Shown: positions 7,618 through 19,180 of the stretch, piece by piece
How positions within the stretch are numbered: the first letter of the stretch is position 1
Layout: each line of letters begins with the position of its first letter
Source: Metabacillus litoralis
GTDB taxonomy: Bacteria; Bacillota; Bacilli; Bacillales; Bacillaceae
Assembly (NCBI RefSeq): GCF_020524045.1
Contig: NZ_JAIVKL010000001.1
Location: 310,001-374,000, forward strand
DNA: 64,000 nt
Reading direction: 5' to 3'
Made by a program: the position numbers and the translations under genes
The notes under the pieces: model-generated
Told to the model about the DNA's origin: nothing
Databases searched by the model: none
What the model saw: only the letters and a program-made list of their open reading frames with translations

Positions 7618-9812
7618 TTACGTTCGATTTCTTCCATCACATATGCTTCAATAATGTCGCCTTCTTTAACATCATTGTAATTTTTAATTGTGATTCCACA
7701 TTCGTAATTTCGTGCCACTTCTTTTACATCATCTTTGAAACGTTTTAATGTATCAATTTCACCTTCGAATATTACGATTCCATCACGAATAAGTCTAATT
7801 CCACTATCTCGTGTAATCTTTCCTTCTGTAACATAAGAACCTGCAATTGTACCAATTTTAGATACCTTGAATGTTGTACGTACTTCCACCTGTCCAATAA
7901 TTTTTTCTTGGAATTCAGGATCGAGCATACCTTTCATTGCTGATTCAATTTCCTCAATTACTTTATAGATGATACGATGTAAGCGAATATCAACTTCTTC
8001 AACATCAGCAGTTTTCTTAGCACCTGCATCAGGACGAACGTTAAATCCAATTACAATTGCATTTGAAGCTGAAGCTAATATAATATCAGATTCCGTTATT
8101 GCACCTACACCTGTATGAATTATTTTAACACGAACACCTTCAACATCAATTTTTTGTAAAGCTGCTGCTAATGCTTCAACAGAACCTTGAACATCTGCTT
8201 TTACAATTAAATTGATATCTTTAATGTCCCCTTGTTTAATTTGTTCAAACAAGTCATCTAGACTAAGTTTAGATCCCTCACTACGTTGAGCATCAATTTG
8301 TTTTTGTGCTCTTGCTTCCCCTACTTGACGAGCTGATTTTTCATCTTCAAATACCATAAACTGATCTCCAGCTTGCGGTACATCACTTAAACCAGTAACC
8401 TCAACTGGTGTAGATGGTGCTGCTTCTTTCACACGGCGTCCAAGATCATTGACCATTGCACGTACACGTCCGAATGTGTTACCAACAACAATTGGATCAC
8501 CTACGCGTAACGTACCGTTTTGAACAAGCAATGTTGCAACAGATCCACGGCCTTTATCTAATTGAGCCTCTATTACTGTTCCTGTAGCACGACGGTTTGG
8601 ATTAGCTTTAAGCTCTTCTACTTCAGTTACTAACAAGATCATCTCAAGAATATCTTCTATACCTTCTCCAGTTAATGCAGAGACAGGTACAAAAATAGTA
8701 TCCCCACCCCAAGCTTCAGGAACTAAACCATGTTCTGTCAATTCTTGCATAACACGGTCTGGGTTTGCAGCCGGTTTATCTACCTTATTAACAGCAACGA
8801 TAATTGGTACTTCGGCAGCCTTTGCATGATTAATTGCTTCTATTGTTTGAGGCATTACACCATCATCAGCAGCAACAACTAAGATTGTTATATCAGTTAC
8901 TTTTGCTCCACGTGCACGCATTGTTGTGAAGGCAGCATGTCCTGGTGTATCAAGGAATGTGATTTTTTGATCATTTGCAACAATTTGGTAAGCACCAATA
9001 TGCTGTGTAATCCCTCCTGCTTCTCCAGCAGTAACTTTTGTATTACGAATTGAATCAAGAAGTGTTGTTTTACCATGGTCAACGTGACCCATAATTGTAA
9101 CTATAGCAGGACGTATTTCTAAGTCCGCTTCTTGATCTTCTTCTTCATATTTTTCAAATTCAGTTTTTTCGAAAATAATTTCTTCTTCAACTTCAACACC
9201 ATATTCACCAGCAATTAACTCAATAGAATCTTTATCAAGTTCTTGGTTAATAGTGGCCATCGTGCCTAAAAGAAGTAGCTTTTTGATAATTTCTGATGGC
9301 TCTTTTCCTAGCTCTGATGCCAATTCTCCAACAGTTAAGCTGCCTGAGAACGTAATTTTGCTTGGTAGTTCTTTTTTAGGTTTAGGTGGTGCAGGTTGTT
9401 GAAAGTTGTTTTTACTTTTTTTGTTATTGTTATTTTTTTTGCCTTTGTTTTGGTTGAAAGGCTTATTGTTATTTTGATTTTTATTATTGTTGGAGTTAGT
9501 AGAACCTGGCTTTTTGTTGTTAACAGTATTCTCTCCATTTTTTGGCTTTGTATTTACTGAGTTATTATTGTTTTGATTAGAATTATTAGTCACTAGTTTC
9601 CCCGGTTTCTTTGTTGATTCATTATTTGTTTTTGCATTTTTTTCATTATTTGAAGATTTTTTGAATTTCTGATCTAATTTTATAATGATATTATCTTCTA
9701 TCGTTGACATATGATTACTGACTTCAACATTCATCTCTTGTAACGTAGTGATAATATCTTTGCTTGATACATTTGTTTGTTTTGCATATTCATATACGCG
9801 CATTTTTGTCAT
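7614..9812 (-). CDS. infB: Translation initiation factor IF-2
   Basis: IF-2 is the GTPase that recruits fMet-tRNA to the 30S subunit. The 732-residue protein has the N-terminal IF2_N motif [18 protein letters not shown], then a strongly Asn/Lys-rich linker (about residues 55-145), a second IF2_N domain, and the G domain with [27 protein letters not shown] and NKVDKP, followed by the beta-barrel and C-terminal fMet-tRNA binding domains. The start follows a GGGGGTG Shine-Dalgarno. It is in the nusA operon, 19 nt after ylxQ, and overlaps ylxP by 4 nt. The low-complexity linker is richer in Asn than I expect for the family. Confidence 0.97.
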   Translation of the reverse strand: MTKMRVYEYAKQTNVSSKDIITTLQEMNVEVSNHMSTIEDNIIIKLDQKFKKSSNNEKNAKTNNESTKKPGKLVTNNSNQNNNNSVNTKPKNGENTVNNKKPGSTNSNNNKNQNNNKPFNQNKGKKNNNNKKSKNNFQQPAPPKPKKELPSKITFSGSLTVGELASELGKEPSEIIKKLLLLGTMATINQELDKDSIELIAGEYGVEVEEEIIFEKTEFEKYEEEDQEADLEIRPAIVTIMGHVDHGKTTLLDSIRNTKVTAGEAGGITQHIGAYQIVANDQKITFLDTPGHAAFTTMRARGAKVTDITILVVAADDGVMPQTIEAINHAKAAEVPIIVAVNKVDKPAANPDRVMQELTEHGLVPEAWGGDTIFVPVSALTGEGIEDILEMILLVTEVEELKANPNRRATGTVIEAQLDKGRGSVATLLVQNGTLRVGDPIVVGNTFGRVRAMVNDLGRRVKEAAPSTPVEVTGLSDVPQAGDQFMVFEDEKSARQVGEARAQKQIDAQRSEGSKLSLDDLFEQIKQGDIKDINLIVKADVQGSVEALAAALQKIDVEGVRVKIIHTGVGAITESDIILASASNAIVIGFNVRPDAGAKKTADVEEVDIRLHRIIYKVIEEIESAMKGMLDPEFQEKIIGQVEVRTTFKVSKIGTIAGSYVTEGKITRDSGIRLIRDGIVIFEGEIDTLKRFKDDVKEVARNYECGITIKNYNDVKEGDIIEAYVMEEIERK

Positions 9813-9831
9813 ACGTTCACCCCCAAGAATA

Positions 9832-10140
9832 TTAATCGAGCAAGGTTTTTAACTTTGCAGCAAAGCCTGCATCACTGATCGCTACGACAACTCTTGCTTC
9901 TTTACCAATTGCCTTACCTAATATGTAGCGATCCTCCACTAAAATAAAAGGGATTTCATAGTACTTACATTTATCTGAAACCTTCTTCATTGTATTAGCC
10001 GATGCATCTTGGGAAAGAAGAACTAGCTTAGCTTTTTGCTGTCTTATATCTTTAACAACAAGTTCCTCTCCCGAAATAACTTTTCGTGCTCGATTTGCTA
10101 AGCCCAATAAGGACATCCATTGTTGTTGCTGCTGTTTCAT
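9832..10140 (-). CDS. ylxQ: YlxQ, L7Ae-family RNA-binding protein
   Basis: A 102-residue member of the L7Ae/L30e/S12e/Gadd45 family ([20 protein letters not shown], then [18 protein letters not shown]), which binds kink-turn RNA. It is predicted to be a cytoplasmic ribosome-associated or RNA-binding protein; no fixed role is known to me. It sits between ylxR and infB in the conserved nusA operon, 8 nt after ylxR. Confidence 0.92.
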   Translation of the reverse strand: MKQQQQQWMSLLGLANRARKVISGEELVVKDIRQQKAKLVLLSQDASANTMKKVSDKCKYYEIPFILVEDRYILGKAIGKEARVVVAISDAGFAAKLKTLLD

Positions 10141-10148
10141 GTTAATTG

Positions 10149-10418
10149 TTAGTTCTCCTTCTCAGCCAATTGAAGTAACTCATCATATAAAGATTCTTCA
10201 ATTTTAGCTTTTAAATGATTGGCAAGAATATCTTTCTTTTTCGCTTGTAAAATACACTCTTTCTCAAGAGTAATATAAGCACCACGCCCATTTTTTTTGC
10301 CAGTTAGGTCTACAGAAACATCGCCTTCCTTTGATCTAACAACTCGGACAAGTTCTTTTTTTGTTTTCATCTCTCCTGTTGCAACACATTTACGTAAAGG
10401 AATTTTGCGATTGCTCAT
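10149..10418 (-). CDS. ylxR: YlxR (RnpM), RNase P-modulating nucleic-acid-binding protein
   Basis: An 89-residue DUF448 protein with the family signature [20 protein letters not shown] and [10 protein letters not shown], in which GRGAY is the diagnostic motif. Homologues bind RNA; B. subtilis YlxR has been reported to act on RNase P (RnpM). It lies 13 nt downstream of nusA and 8 nt upstream of ylxQ, and is surely co-transcribed with them. Confidence 0.94.
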   Translation of the reverse strand: MSNRKIPLRKCVATGEMKTKKELVRVVRSKEGDVSVDLTGKKNGRGAYITLEKECILQAKKKDILANHLKAKIEESLYDELLQLAEKEN

Positions 10419-10431
10419 GAGATCTCACCTC

Positions 10432-11562
10432 TTATTCACTTAACTCAGGTTCATGTATACTCGTTAAAAGTGGTTCATCGTCATCTTCATAATCAGATTC
10501 ATTTTTCTCAAGTGGATAAATTCCAGCTTTTTCAGCATCTGATTCACTTTTAATATCTATCTTCCATCCAGTAAGTTTTGCAGCCAAACGTGCGTTTTGA
10601 CCACGTTTACCAATCGCTAATGATAATTGATAATCTGGTACGATGACAGTCGTTGCTTTTTCTTCTTCATTCACAAGCACTTCAGCCACTTTTGATGGGC
10701 TTAAAGCATTTGCCACAAATTCAACTGGATCTTGAGACCATTTCACGATATCTATTTTTTCACCTTTTAATTCATTAACAATTGCCTGTACTCTTTGTCC
10801 TTTTGGTCCAACGCAAGAACCTACAGGATCAACTTCAGGGTTATCTGAATGAACAGAGATTTTCGAACGGTCTCCAGCTTCACGAGACACTGATTTTATT
10901 TCAACTGTTCCATCATAAATTTCGGGTACTTCAATTTCAAATAGTCTTTTTAAAAGACCAGGATGTGTTCTCGAAACGAAAATTTGTGGACCTTTTGTTG
11001 TTTTTTCTACTTTAGTTAAAAAAACCTTTATACGATCGTGTGGTCTATATGTTTCATTTGGCATTTGTTCACTTACAGGTAATAGTGCTTCAATCTTACC
11101 TAAACTAACATAGATAAATTTTGAATCAATTCTCTGAACAATACCTGTCATTATATCTTCTTCACGGTCAATAAATTCACTATAAATAACACCTCGTTCA
11201 GCTTCACGAACACGTTGTGTAACAACTTGTTTTGCTGTTTGAGCAGCTATACGTCCGAAATCTTTAGGTGTTACTTCCATCTCGATTACGTCATTTACGA
11301 CATAATTAGGATTGATACCGCGTGCTTCTCCAACTGAGATTTCTAAACGAGGGTCATAAACCTCATCAACAACATCTTTACGAGCATATACCTTCATTGT
11401 TCCGGTATCACGATTTAAATCAACACGAACATTTTGTGCTTGATTAAAGTTTCTTTTGTATGCAGAAATTAATGCAGCTTCTATAGCTTCTATAATTATC
11501 TCTTTGCTAATGCCTTTTTCCTTTTCTAAAATAGTCAAGGCATCTAATAATTCACTACTCAT
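10432..11562 (-). CDS. nusA: Transcription termination/antitermination factor NusA
   Basis: NusA binds RNA polymerase and nascent RNA and modulates pausing and termination. The protein shows the N-terminal domain (SSELLDALTILEKEKGISKE), an S1 domain (EDIMTGIVQRIDSKFIYVSL), and two KH domains (DPVGSCVGPKGQRVQAIV and SLAIGKRGQNARLAAKLTG). It ends in an acidic tail, without the extra C-terminal repeats of E. coli NusA, as in other Firmicutes. I use the ATG at 11562 (MSSELL); the preceding in-frame 11 codons contain the AGGGGG Shine-Dalgarno. Length is then 376 residues. Confidence 0.97.
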   Translation of the reverse strand: MSSELLDALTILEKEKGISKEIIIEAIEAALISAYKRNFNQAQNVRVDLNRDTGTMKVYARKDVVDEVYDPRLEISVGEARGINPNYVVNDVIEMEVTPKDFGRIAAQTAKQVVTQRVREAERGVIYSEFIDREEDIMTGIVQRIDSKFIYVSLGKIEALLPVSEQMPNETYRPHDRIKVFLTKVEKTTKGPQIFVSRTHPGLLKRLFEIEVPEIYDGTVEIKSVSREAGDRSKISVHSDNPEVDPVGSCVGPKGQRVQAIVNELKGEKIDIVKWSQDPVEFVANALSPSKVAEVLVNEEEKATTVIVPDYQLSLAIGKRGQNARLAAKLTGWKIDIKSESDAEKAGIYPLEKNESDYEDDDEPLLTSIHEPELSE

Positions 11563-11690
11563 TTTAACGGCTTCCCCCTTAAAAAATAAGCTCAATACAT
11601 CTTTCTTCTGTAACCTTTTTAATGAATGAACATAACGAAGAAAAACCTATTTTGCTTACAAATTGTCTTCAAACGACTATTTTATTTTTA

Positions 11691-12161
11691 TTAGAATGTA
11701 ACCGCTAATCTCGCTTTTGCTACTTTCTCATATGGAATTTCAACCTGTTTTTTTCTAGTTTTAATTGTTACGGTTATTGTAAGTGTTTGACCGTTAAAAT
11801 CAGTTAAGACACCTTCAAATGTTTTTTCTCCATTAATTGGTTCATATGTCTTTATATGAACTTGCTTTCCAATTGCTTTCTTTACATCTGACTCTTTCTT
11901 AAGTGGTCTTTCAGCTCCAGGTGATGAAACCTCTAAAAAATAATTGTGTTGAATCGGATCTAACTCGTCCAATTTCTCACTTAATCTCTCGCTTACTACG
12001 CCACATTCTTCAATATCAATACCTTTTTCAGAATCAATAAATAATCGCAAGAACCAGTTAGTACCTTCTTTAACATATTCGATATCTACTAATTCAAGCT
12101 TCATATCATCTAAAATAGGCGTGACTAATTCTTCTACTGTTTCTGTAACTTTTTTGCTCAT
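11691..12161 (-). CDS. rimP: Ribosome maturation factor RimP
   Basis: A 156-residue RimP (YlxS) protein needed for 30S assembly. Typical parts are [29 protein letters not shown] split by the fold, [11 protein letters not shown] and a C-terminal Sm-like domain. First gene of the rimP-nusA-ylxR-ylxQ-infB-ylxP-rbfA operon. The start follows AAGGAGGAAGAGA. Its 5' leader is a decayed repeat element (12180-12345) that ends only about 10 nt before the Shine-Dalgarno. Confidence 0.96.
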   Translation of the reverse strand: MSKKVTETVEELVTPILDDMKLELVDIEYVKEGTNWFLRLFIDSEKGIDIEECGVVSERLSEKLDELDPIQHNYFLEVSSPGAERPLKKESDVKKAIGKQVHIKTYEPINGEKTFEGVLTDFNGQTLTITVTIKTRKKQVEIPYEKVAKARLAVTF

Positions 12162-12179
12162 TCTCTTCCTCCTTGCTAA

Positions 12180-12345
12180 GAAAAGCGCAAGTGCTGTTGT
12201 TCGTTTATTTATTTAAAAGTTTTGTCTCTGTTAAAACATTGTTGTTGATTTTCCTTAACTCATTCACCAGGATGTAAACAACACATTAAGCTTTAACACA
12301 GCAAAAGTTTAATAAAAAATAAGGCAAAGCACTAGAGCTAGACAA
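12180..12345. repeat. Decayed Bacillus intergenic repeat forming the rimP leader
   Basis: On the minus strand the element opens TTGTCTAGCTCTAGTGCT and closes AGCACTTGCGCTTTTC. Those ends match the outer ends of a repeat common between Bacillus genes (from memory, TGTCTAGCTCCAGCGCC ... GCGCTTGCGCTTTT). AGTGCT/AGCACT form an inverted terminal pair. The interior has lost the usual GC-rich core and is AT-rich, so it looks old. It lies directly before the rimP Shine-Dalgarno. Confidence 0.55.
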
Positions 12346-12385
12346 TTCTAACAGAAGTAATATGATACTACCTTTATTAGTTGCT

Positions 12386-12410
12386 GAAAAACCCTGCCTT
12401 TTGAGCAGGG
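12386..12410 (-). terminator. Probable polC terminator
   Basis: On the minus strand CCCTGC-TCAAAAG-GCAGGG forms a 6-bp GC-rich stem followed by TTTTTC. It lies about 425 nt downstream of the polC stop and upstream of rimP. Confidence 0.7.
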
Positions 12411-12456
12411 AATGAGTATGTACAACACTATCCGAAATGAGGCAATACAATACGAA

Positions 12457-12476
12457 AGAGTGGGTTTCCCCACTCT
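12457..12476 (-). other. Perfect hairpin with GAAA tetraloop
   Basis: On the minus strand AGAGTGGG-GAAA-CCCACTCT forms an 8-bp stem with a GNRA-type loop. No U tract follows, so it is not a typical terminator. It lies 46 nt upstream of the U-tract hairpin and may stabilise the polC mRNA 3' end. Confidence 0.6.
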
Positions 12477-12835
12477 CTTTCCTCTGCTTATCGTTAGCAT
12501 TTCCATTAAAAGCATAACATAACCATGATTTTTATGCAAATTTATCCTGACTATAAAGCAAAGGATCATTTTATTAATTAAGACTGTATTCTCATTCTGC
12601 ATTACTTTTTAAGAAATACTAGATCGTATCCTTTTCCCTCTCGTTATATGGGATCACTGATGTGAAAATCGACCTTTGCTTAATAACAATAGCAATCAAG
12701 TGTCTCAAACTGCCATTCCCGGATAGATGTCATTTTCATTATTCTTTCTTAGGATTAAGCGAACTGTATTTCACTCGGGAATTGAATACCTGTATCTACA
12801 TTAATACGAGTTTCACACAGTCTTAGAGATAGAAA

Positions 12836-15800
12836 CTAGAATAATGATAACTGATTTTGATCAGGTAATTCATTTAAACACCCGTGAGTTGTTAAATATT
12901 CGATAATTGTTTTAGAGACTCTTCCACGCTGTTGAAGATCTTCTTTAGAAAGAAACTCTCCATCTTTTCTTGCATTAACTATATTGATGGCTGCATTTGT
13001 TCCTAAGCCAGGAATAGAGTTAAATGGTGGAATCAATGTATTACCATCAATTAGAAACTCTGTTGCACTAGAACGGTAAAGATCAACCTTTTTAAATGAA
13101 TAACCTCTCTCACACATTTCTAGTGCTAATTCAAGAACAGTTAATAAATTTTTCTCTTTTGGAGAAGCATCTAGGCCTTTTATATTGATTTCTTCAATTT
13201 TAGCTTTAATTGGTGTTGATCCTTTAACCATTGTGTCGATATCAAAATCATCTGCTCGGACAGTAAAGTATGCTGAATAATATAAAAGTGCATGATGTAC
13301 CTTGAAATATGCAATTCTAACTGCCATTAATACATAAGCAGCAGCATGGGCTTTAGGGAACATATATTTAATTTTTAAGCAAGAATCAATATACCAATCT
13401 GGCACCTCTTGCTTTTTCATTTCCTCTTCCATTTCATCTGTTAATCCTTTTCCTTTACGAACTGACTCCATAATTTTAAAGGCAAATGAAGGATCTAACC
13501 CTTGATAGATAAGGTAAACCATAATATCATCACGGCAACCAATAACTTCACTTAACGTACATGTTTTATTATGAATCAATTCCTGAGCATTTCCCAACCA
13601 AACATCCGTTCCGTGTGAAAGGCCAGATATTTGTACAAGCTCTGAAAAGGTAGTTGGTTTTGTATCTTCAAGCATTTGTCGAACAAATCTCGTACCAAAC
13701 TCCGGGATTCCCAGAGTTCCGGTTTTACACATTATTTGTTCTGATGTAACACCTAACGATTCAGTCCCACTAAAAATTTTCATAACCTCTGGATCATCAG
13801 TTGGAATTGTTTTCGGATCAATTCCACTTAAATCCTGAAGCATTCGGATAACAGTAGGGTCATCGTGGCCAAGTATATCAAGTTTCAGTAAATTATCATG
13901 AATCGAATGGAAATCAAAATGTGTTGTTTTCCATTCTGAACCTGTTGCATCAGCAGGAAATTGAATTGGCGAGAAGTCATAAATGTCCATATAATCAGGA
14001 ACAACGATGATACCACCAGGATGTTGACCTGTTGTTCTTTTTACTCCTGTACATCCTTGAACAAGGCGGTCGACTTCTGCACCTCTATGCACAATATTAC
14101 GATCATTTGCGTAACCTTTTACGTAACCGTAGGCAGTTTTTTCTGCAACAGTACCAATTGTTCCAGCACGATACACATTCTCTTCACCAAAAAGAACTTT
14201 TGTATAATTATGTGCTGTTGGTTGATATTCTCCTGAGAAGTTCAAGTCTATATCGGGAACTTTATCCCCTTTAAAGCCTAGAAAGGTTTCGAAAGGAATA
14301 TCATGGCCATCTTTTTTATATTGTCCCCCACAATGAGGACATTCTTTATTCGGTAAATCAAAACCAGAACCAACAGATCCATCATTAAAAAACTCAGAGT
14401 GTTGACAATCAGGACACACATAATGTGGTGGTAATGGATTCACTTCAGTAATTTCCGTCATAGTCGCAACAAATGAAGAACCAACAGATCCACGGGAACC
14501 AACTAAATATCCATCATCTAACGACTTCTTCACTAGCTTATGTGAAATTAGATAAATTACTGCAAAACCATGCCCGATAATACTTTTTAATTCTTTTTCT
14601 AATCTAGCTTCAACTAACTCAGGTAAGTTTTCTCCGTAAATACTTCTTGCTCTAGAGTAACTCATTTCTCGAACTTCTTCATCAGCACCTTCAATTTTAG
14701 GTGTGTAAAGATCGTCTTTAATAGGCTTAATTTCATCAATTAAATCAGCTATTTTATTTGTATTGTCAACGACAATTTCTTTCGCCTTTTCCTTACCTAG
14801 AAACGAAAAGCTGTTTAGCATTTCATCTGTCGTTCGAAAATGAACATTTGGGAGTTCATGGCGATTTAAAGGATTCGCTCCACCTTGTGAGCTAACTAGG
14901 ATTTTACGATAAATTTTATCAACAGGATTTAAATAATGCGCATTACCCGTTGCTACTACTGGCTTTTCTAATTTTTCACCTAGTTTTACAATATTTGTTA
15001 CGATTTCCTGAAGAGCTACCTCATCTCTAATATAATCTAAATCTATTAAGTGATGATAAACTTCAAGCGGATGAACTTCTAAATAATCATAATATGAAGC
15101 AATTTCTTCAACCTCCTCTGGAGACTTTTGCATCATACCTTCAAATACTTCACCTTTGTCACATGCAGAGCCTACTAGAAGACCCTCTCTGTATTTATTT
15201 AACTGAGACCTAGGAATACGCGGTACTCGATAAAAATAATTAATATGAGAAATGGATACGAGTTTAAATAAGTTTTTCAAACCTGTCTCATTTTTAGCAA
15301 GAATGATTGCATGGTATGGTCGAGAGCGCTGATAAGAGTTACCTTTTCCCATATTGTCATTAAACTGATCGTGGTATTCTATTTCCTTTTCAGCAGAATC
15401 CTTTAACATCTTTATTAAAAGATAACCTGTTGCTTCTGCATCATATATTGCCCTGTGATGCTGTGTTAGTTCAATATCAAATTTCTTACACAATGTGTTT
15501 AATCGATGGTTTTTCATTTCTGGATAAAGAAAACGACCTAATTCTAGGGTATCAATTACAGGATTCTTAGCTTTTCCTACACCAAGAAGCTTTTTATACC
15601 CTACATTTAAAAAGCCCATGTCAAAACTAGCATTGTGTGCAACTAAAATATCATGTCCTATCCATTCTTTGAATTTTTGTAGGACCTCATCAACATTCGG
15701 TGCTGTTACTACCATATCATCGGTAATACCAGTCAGCTCAATTGTCGTTGCAGATAATGGATGATGAGGATTAGCGAAGGATTCAAATCGATCAATGATT

Positions 15801-17149
15801 TCCCCACCACGAATTTTAACCGCTGCTAACTCGATAATGGTATCATAAACAGCCGAAAGTCCGGTTGTCTCAACATCAAACACAACATATGTTTCATCAG
15901 GTAAAAATCGATGCTCATCATTATAAGCTATTGGAACACCATCGTTTACAAGATTAATTTCTACTCCATATAATACTTTAACCCCATTTTTTTTACCCGC
16001 TGAATAAGCTTCAGGAAAAGATTGGGCAACTGCATGATCTGTTAAAGCTATCGCTTTATGGCCCCATTTTTTTGCTTGTTCTATATACTTACTAACAGAA
16101 GTTACAGCATCCATTTGACTCATCGGAGAGTGAAGATGAAGTTCTACTCTTTTTTCATCTTCTGGTGCTTGATCTTGTCTTTCTCTAGGAGAAATTTCAT
16201 TAATATCATTTGCAATCATAACTAGATCTCGAACAAATGTATCATTTTGAATACTTCCTCTAACCTTAAGCCACATCCCTTTTTTAACAGCTTGGACTAA
16301 TGCAGCATCTTCTTTATCTCTAGCAAACATTTTCACAAGTATAGAGCTTGTATAATCGGTAATTTTAAAAGTTAGTAATGTTCTACCACTACGTAGCTCT
16401 CTTGTTTCAGCATCAAATACATAACCTTGAATGGCAATTCTTCTTTCTTCATCTTCAATGGAAACAAGAGTGCGAAGATCTTCATCATCTTTAATTGTAT
16501 ACCCAATCGTTAAAGGTCCAGTGATTTGAGGTATTGCAGACTCTTCACGTTCTGCATTTTCCATCTCTGTTAATGCTTGAAAACCTCTTTCCTTGTCTTC
16601 TTGTAGCTTTTGTGCTTGGAACTGTTTAACTTCCTCTTCACTTACAGCAATCGTTGTATCCAATTGGAATATTGGAAAACCAAACTGTTGAAAGCTCTCT
16701 TGAATTAATGAAGCATATTTACGTTTAATTGTCATTGCTTCTGTATCGTTTCTCGTTTTAATCAATACCTTAACGCCTTGAACAGTTGGTTTTTGTTCGT
16801 TTAATAAGGAAAGCATCGGTGGAGATATTCCATCCATTTGCTGAATACAGATTGACCAATAATCTTGTACTAACTTTTCATCAAAAGCTTGATCAACTGT
16901 TTCAAAAGAAAAAGTTACATCTGCTATATGAGAAAATGCTTTTGTTATTTTCGAATAAAATAATTGATATATATTAAACGGGAGGATCTTTTCGAATCGA
17001 AAATGAAAATGCCATTTCTTTATTTGTTTGTGCACAGTTAATTTTGCAATAGAGCCATTTTTAAAATGAACTACAGATGCATCTTCAGTTAAATTTATTT
17101 GTTGTAGCAGAAGTTGAAACCGCTCAATTTGATTTGTTTGTATTTCCAT
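12836..17149 (-). CDS. polC: DNA polymerase III alpha subunit, PolC type
   Basis: The replicative polymerase of low-GC Gram-positives, 1437 residues, the same length as B. subtilis PolC. Domains in order: N-terminal domain, OB fold (about 230-330), PHP domain ([15 protein letters not shown]) split by the DEDD proofreading exonuclease ([12 protein letters not shown], near 425; [12 protein letters not shown]), a zinc-binding segment (CPDC ... CPHCGG, near 905-945), the polymerase catalytic motif [12 protein letters not shown] (near 970), and a C-terminal duplex-binding/HhH region ending in the clamp-binding motif QLSLF. It is transcribed after proS, as in B. subtilis. Confidence 0.98.
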   Translation of the reverse strand: MEIQTNQIERFQLLLQQINLTEDASVVHFKNGSIAKLTVHKQIKKWHFHFRFEKILPFNIYQLFYSKITKAFSHIADVTFSFETVDQAFDEKLVQDYWSICIQQMDGISPPMLSLLNEQKPTVQGVKVLIKTRNDTEAMTIKRKYASLIQESFQQFGFPIFQLDTTIAVSEEEVKQFQAQKLQEDKERGFQALTEMENAEREESAIPQITGPLTIGYTIKDDEDLRTLVSIEDEERRIAIQGYVFDAETRELRSGRTLLTFKITDYTSSILVKMFARDKEDAALVQAVKKGMWLKVRGSIQNDTFVRDLVMIANDINEISPRERQDQAPEDEKRVELHLHSPMSQMDAVTSVSKYIEQAKKWGHKAIALTDHAVAQSFPEAYSAGKKNGVKVLYGVEINLVNDGVPIAYNDEHRFLPDETYVVFDVETTGLSAVYDTIIELAAVKIRGGEIIDRFESFANPHHPLSATTIELTGITDDMVVTAPNVDEVLQKFKEWIGHDILVAHNASFDMGFLNVGYKKLLGVGKAKNPVIDTLELGRFLYPEMKNHRLNTLCKKFDIELTQHHRAIYDAEATGYLLIKMLKDSAEKEIEYHDQFNDNMGKGNSYQRSRPYHAIILAKNETGLKNLFKLVSISHINYFYRVPRIPRSQLNKYREGLLVGSACDKGEVFEGMMQKSPEEVEEIASYYDYLEVHPLEVYHHLIDLDYIRDEVALQEIVTNIVKLGEKLEKPVVATGNAHYLNPVDKIYRKILVSSQGGANPLNRHELPNVHFRTTDEMLNSFSFLGKEKAKEIVVDNTNKIADLIDEIKPIKDDLYTPKIEGADEEVREMSYSRARSIYGENLPELVEARLEKELKSIIGHGFAVIYLISHKLVKKSLDDGYLVGSRGSVGSSFVATMTEITEVNPLPPHYVCPDCQHSEFFNDGSVGSGFDLPNKECPHCGGQYKKDGHDIPFETFLGFKGDKVPDIDLNFSGEYQPTAHNYTKVLFGEENVYRAGTIGTVAEKTAYGYVKGYANDRNIVHRGAEVDRLVQGCTGVKRTTGQHPGGIIVVPDYMDIYDFSPIQFPADATGSEWKTTHFDFHSIHDNLLKLDILGHDDPTVIRMLQDLSGIDPKTIPTDDPEVMKIFSGTESLGVTSEQIMCKTGTLGIPEFGTRFVRQMLEDTKPTTFSELVQISGLSHGTDVWLGNAQELIHNKTCTLSEVIGCRDDIMVYLIYQGLDPSFAFKIMESVRKGKGLTDEMEEEMKKQEVPDWYIDSCLKIKYMFPKAHAAAYVLMAVRIAYFKVHHALLYYSAYFTVRADDFDIDTMVKGSTPIKAKIEEINIKGLDASPKEKNLLTVLELALEMCERGYSFKKVDLYRSSATEFLIDGNTLIPPFNSIPGLGTNAAINIVNARKDGEFLSKEDLQQRGRVSKTIIEYLTTHGCLNELPDQNQLSLF

Positions 17150-17209
17150 GTCTTATCCCCTCTCCATGAAGGTACTTTCTACGATAAATATATACTAGCA
17201 ATCACAACT

Positions 17210-17268
17210 GAAGAGGCTGCCTCATTTTTATAGACATCATATGTCCATTCACTCGAGTCAGCCTCTTC
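17210..17268. repeat. Palindromic intergenic element between polC and proS
   Basis: GAAGAGGCTG (17210-17219) and CAGCCTCTTC (17259-17268) are perfect 10-bp inverted arms. After one mismatch, CTC/GAG adds 3 more pairs. Inside lies a small hairpin (GACAT-ATG-ATGTC on the minus strand). No U tract follows on either strand. It resembles the AGAGGCTGACTC...GAGTCAGCCTCTT hairpins often found between Bacillus genes, usually as terminators. Here the U tract is missing. Confidence 0.65.
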
Positions 17269-17392
17269 TCGTCTTATCATTTATCTATTTTAACATGCTT
17301 TTTCACTTGCTGTAAGCTTTTTATAATATCTGAATTTAGTAGTCATTTAATTAATGTACTTCCAAAAACTTAGGAAGTCATTATCTTCATCA

Positions 17393-19096
17393 TTACTTAC
17401 TTAAAATTTGCACCAATTTTTCCGCAAGCTCGTCTGTTCTTACTTCAAATGATTCGCCAGATTTTCGTAATTTCACCTCTACAATACCTTCATCAGCTTT
17501 TTTACCAACTGTAATTCGAACAGGTAATCCAATAAGATCTGAGTCAGCAAATTTTACACCTACGCGTTCTTGACGATCGTCTAGAAGTACTTCATAACCA
17601 TTCTCACTAAAATCTTGATATAATTTATCTGCAAGTTCTCTTTGAGAATCATTTTTTACATTAACTGGTATAATATGAATACTAAATGGAGCAATATCAT
17701 CTGGCCATACAATTCCATTCTCATCATTATGTTGTTCAATAATCGCTGCTAACGTTCTAGAAACACCAATCCCATAACATCCCATAATCATAGGTTGAGC
17801 ACGACCGTTTTCATCTAAGAATGTTGCGTTCATAGCTTCACTATATCTAGTACCTAGTTTAAACACATGACCAACTTCAATCCCCTTAGCAAACTGAATA
17901 ATTCCTTCACCATCTGGTGATAGATCTCCCTCTTGAATAAAGCGTAAATCTTCAAATTTAGAGACTTCTGTATCACGTTCAATGTTGACCCCTTTATAAT
18001 GGAAGTTCTCCTCATTTGAACCACATACACCGTTCATTACCGCTGCTACAGCATGGTCTGCGACAACTTCTACATCATCTGAAACATTTATAGGACCTAC
18101 AAAACCAGGTACACAATTTAATAATGTCTTTGTTTCATCCGCTGTTGCTAACTCTATAACAGAAGCATTATAAAGATTTTTAACCTTTATATCGTTTATT
18201 TCATGATCACCACGAACAAGAACTAATACAAATTTGTCATCAACTTTAAATAAGATTGATTTAATACATTGATCTTTTGGAATATCAAGGAAAGATGAAA
18301 TTTCTTCAATCGTTCTTTGATTAGGTGTTTCAATTTTTTCTAGTTCATTCTCAGATTCACTGGATTTTTCATATTTTGCAATGACAGGAGCCATCTCTAC
18401 ATTTGCAGCATATTGAGATGTGTCAGAGTAGGCAATTGTATCTTCACCAATATCTGATAACACCATAAATTCATGCGTATCAGTACCACCCATCGCACCT
18501 GAATCAGCGATAACAGCCCTAAAATTCAAGCCACAACGAGTAAAAACATTTTGATAGGCGTTGAACATCTTTTCATAGCCCTCATCTAAGCTATCATTTG
18601 TAGCATGGAATGAGTAGGCATCTTTCATAATAAATTCACGTCCTCGTAATACTCCAAAGCGAGGACGCTTCTCATCTCGAAACTTTGTCTGAATTTGGTA
18701 TAAAGCTAGCGGTAATCTCTTATATGATTTTATTTCATCACGAACTAAGCTTGTAATCATTTCCTCATGAGTAGCCCCTAGAGCAAAATCTCGATTATGG
18801 CGATCTTTTAATCTCATTAATTCTGGACCATAAGAATACCAACGTCCAGATTCTTGCCAAAGCTCAGCTTGTTGTAATGCAGGCATTAATAATTCTGACG
18901 CACCTGCAGAATTCATTTCTTCCCTAACAATTTGCTCAATCTTTTTAAGGACCTTATGAGCTAATGGTAAATAACTATACACACCACTTGTGTTTTGTCT
19001 AATAAATCCTGCTCGTAGCATTAGCTGGTGACTTTTCACTTCAGCATCAGCTGGAATTTCTCTAAGAGTAGGGATAAACATCATACTTTGTTTCAT
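17393..19096 (-). CDS. proS: Prolyl-tRNA synthetase
   Basis: Class II synthetase charging tRNA-Pro, bacterial type with an inserted editing domain (about residues 225-400). Visible motifs are [19 protein letters not shown], the motif 2 region [20 protein letters not shown], and motif 3 [14 protein letters not shown]. The ATG at 19096 ([19 protein letters not shown]) has an AGAGGTG Shine-Dalgarno 6 nt upstream, which overlaps the in-frame GTG three codons earlier. Length from that start is 567 residues. It follows rseP by 84 nt. I looked for a T-box leader and found none. Confidence 0.97.
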   Translation of the reverse strand: MKQSMMFIPTLREIPADAEVKSHQLMLRAGFIRQNTSGVYSYLPLAHKVLKKIEQIVREEMNSAGASELLMPALQQAELWQESGRWYSYGPELMRLKDRHNRDFALGATHEEMITSLVRDEIKSYKRLPLALYQIQTKFRDEKRPRFGVLRGREFIMKDAYSFHATNDSLDEGYEKMFNAYQNVFTRCGLNFRAVIADSGAMGGTDTHEFMVLSDIGEDTIAYSDTSQYAANVEMAPVIAKYEKSSESENELEKIETPNQRTIEEISSFLDIPKDQCIKSILFKVDDKFVLVLVRGDHEINDIKVKNLYNASVIELATADETKTLLNCVPGFVGPINVSDDVEVVADHAVAAVMNGVCGSNEENFHYKGVNIERDTEVSKFEDLRFIQEGDLSPDGEGIIQFAKGIEVGHVFKLGTRYSEAMNATFLDENGRAQPMIMGCYGIGVSRTLAAIIEQHNDENGIVWPDDIAPFSIHIIPVNVKNDSQRELADKLYQDFSENGYEVLLDDRQERVGVKFADSDLIGLPVRITVGKKADEGIVEVKLRKSGESFEVRTDELAEKLVQILSK

Positions 19097-19180
19097 AACG
19101 AGCACCTCTATTTATTATTAAACTTTTGATATTTTTATTATGAGCAGTATTATCCAATACGAATCTGCCCCTAATTTATT

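Larger units (their letters stand above)
12162..12835. other. 674-bp gene-free interval between rimP and polC
   Basis: It holds, in transcription order, about 340 nt without recognisable features (12500-12835), a GAAA-loop hairpin (12457-12476), a hairpin with a U tract that is probably the polC terminator (12386-12410), and a repeat-like element (12180-12345) that forms the rimP leader. I see no coding sequence. The open frame at 12348-12602 crosses both hairpins and is not a gene. Confidence 0.65.

Noticed and set aside
12348-12602. 84-codon open frame on the minus strand between polC and rimP
   Set aside because: It spans two RNA hairpins including a terminator, has no ribosome-binding site and looks like translated AT-rich noise.
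19097-19180. T-box leader for proS
   Set aside because: The gap is only 84 nt and lacks the T-box antiterminator sequence (TGGNACCGCG).
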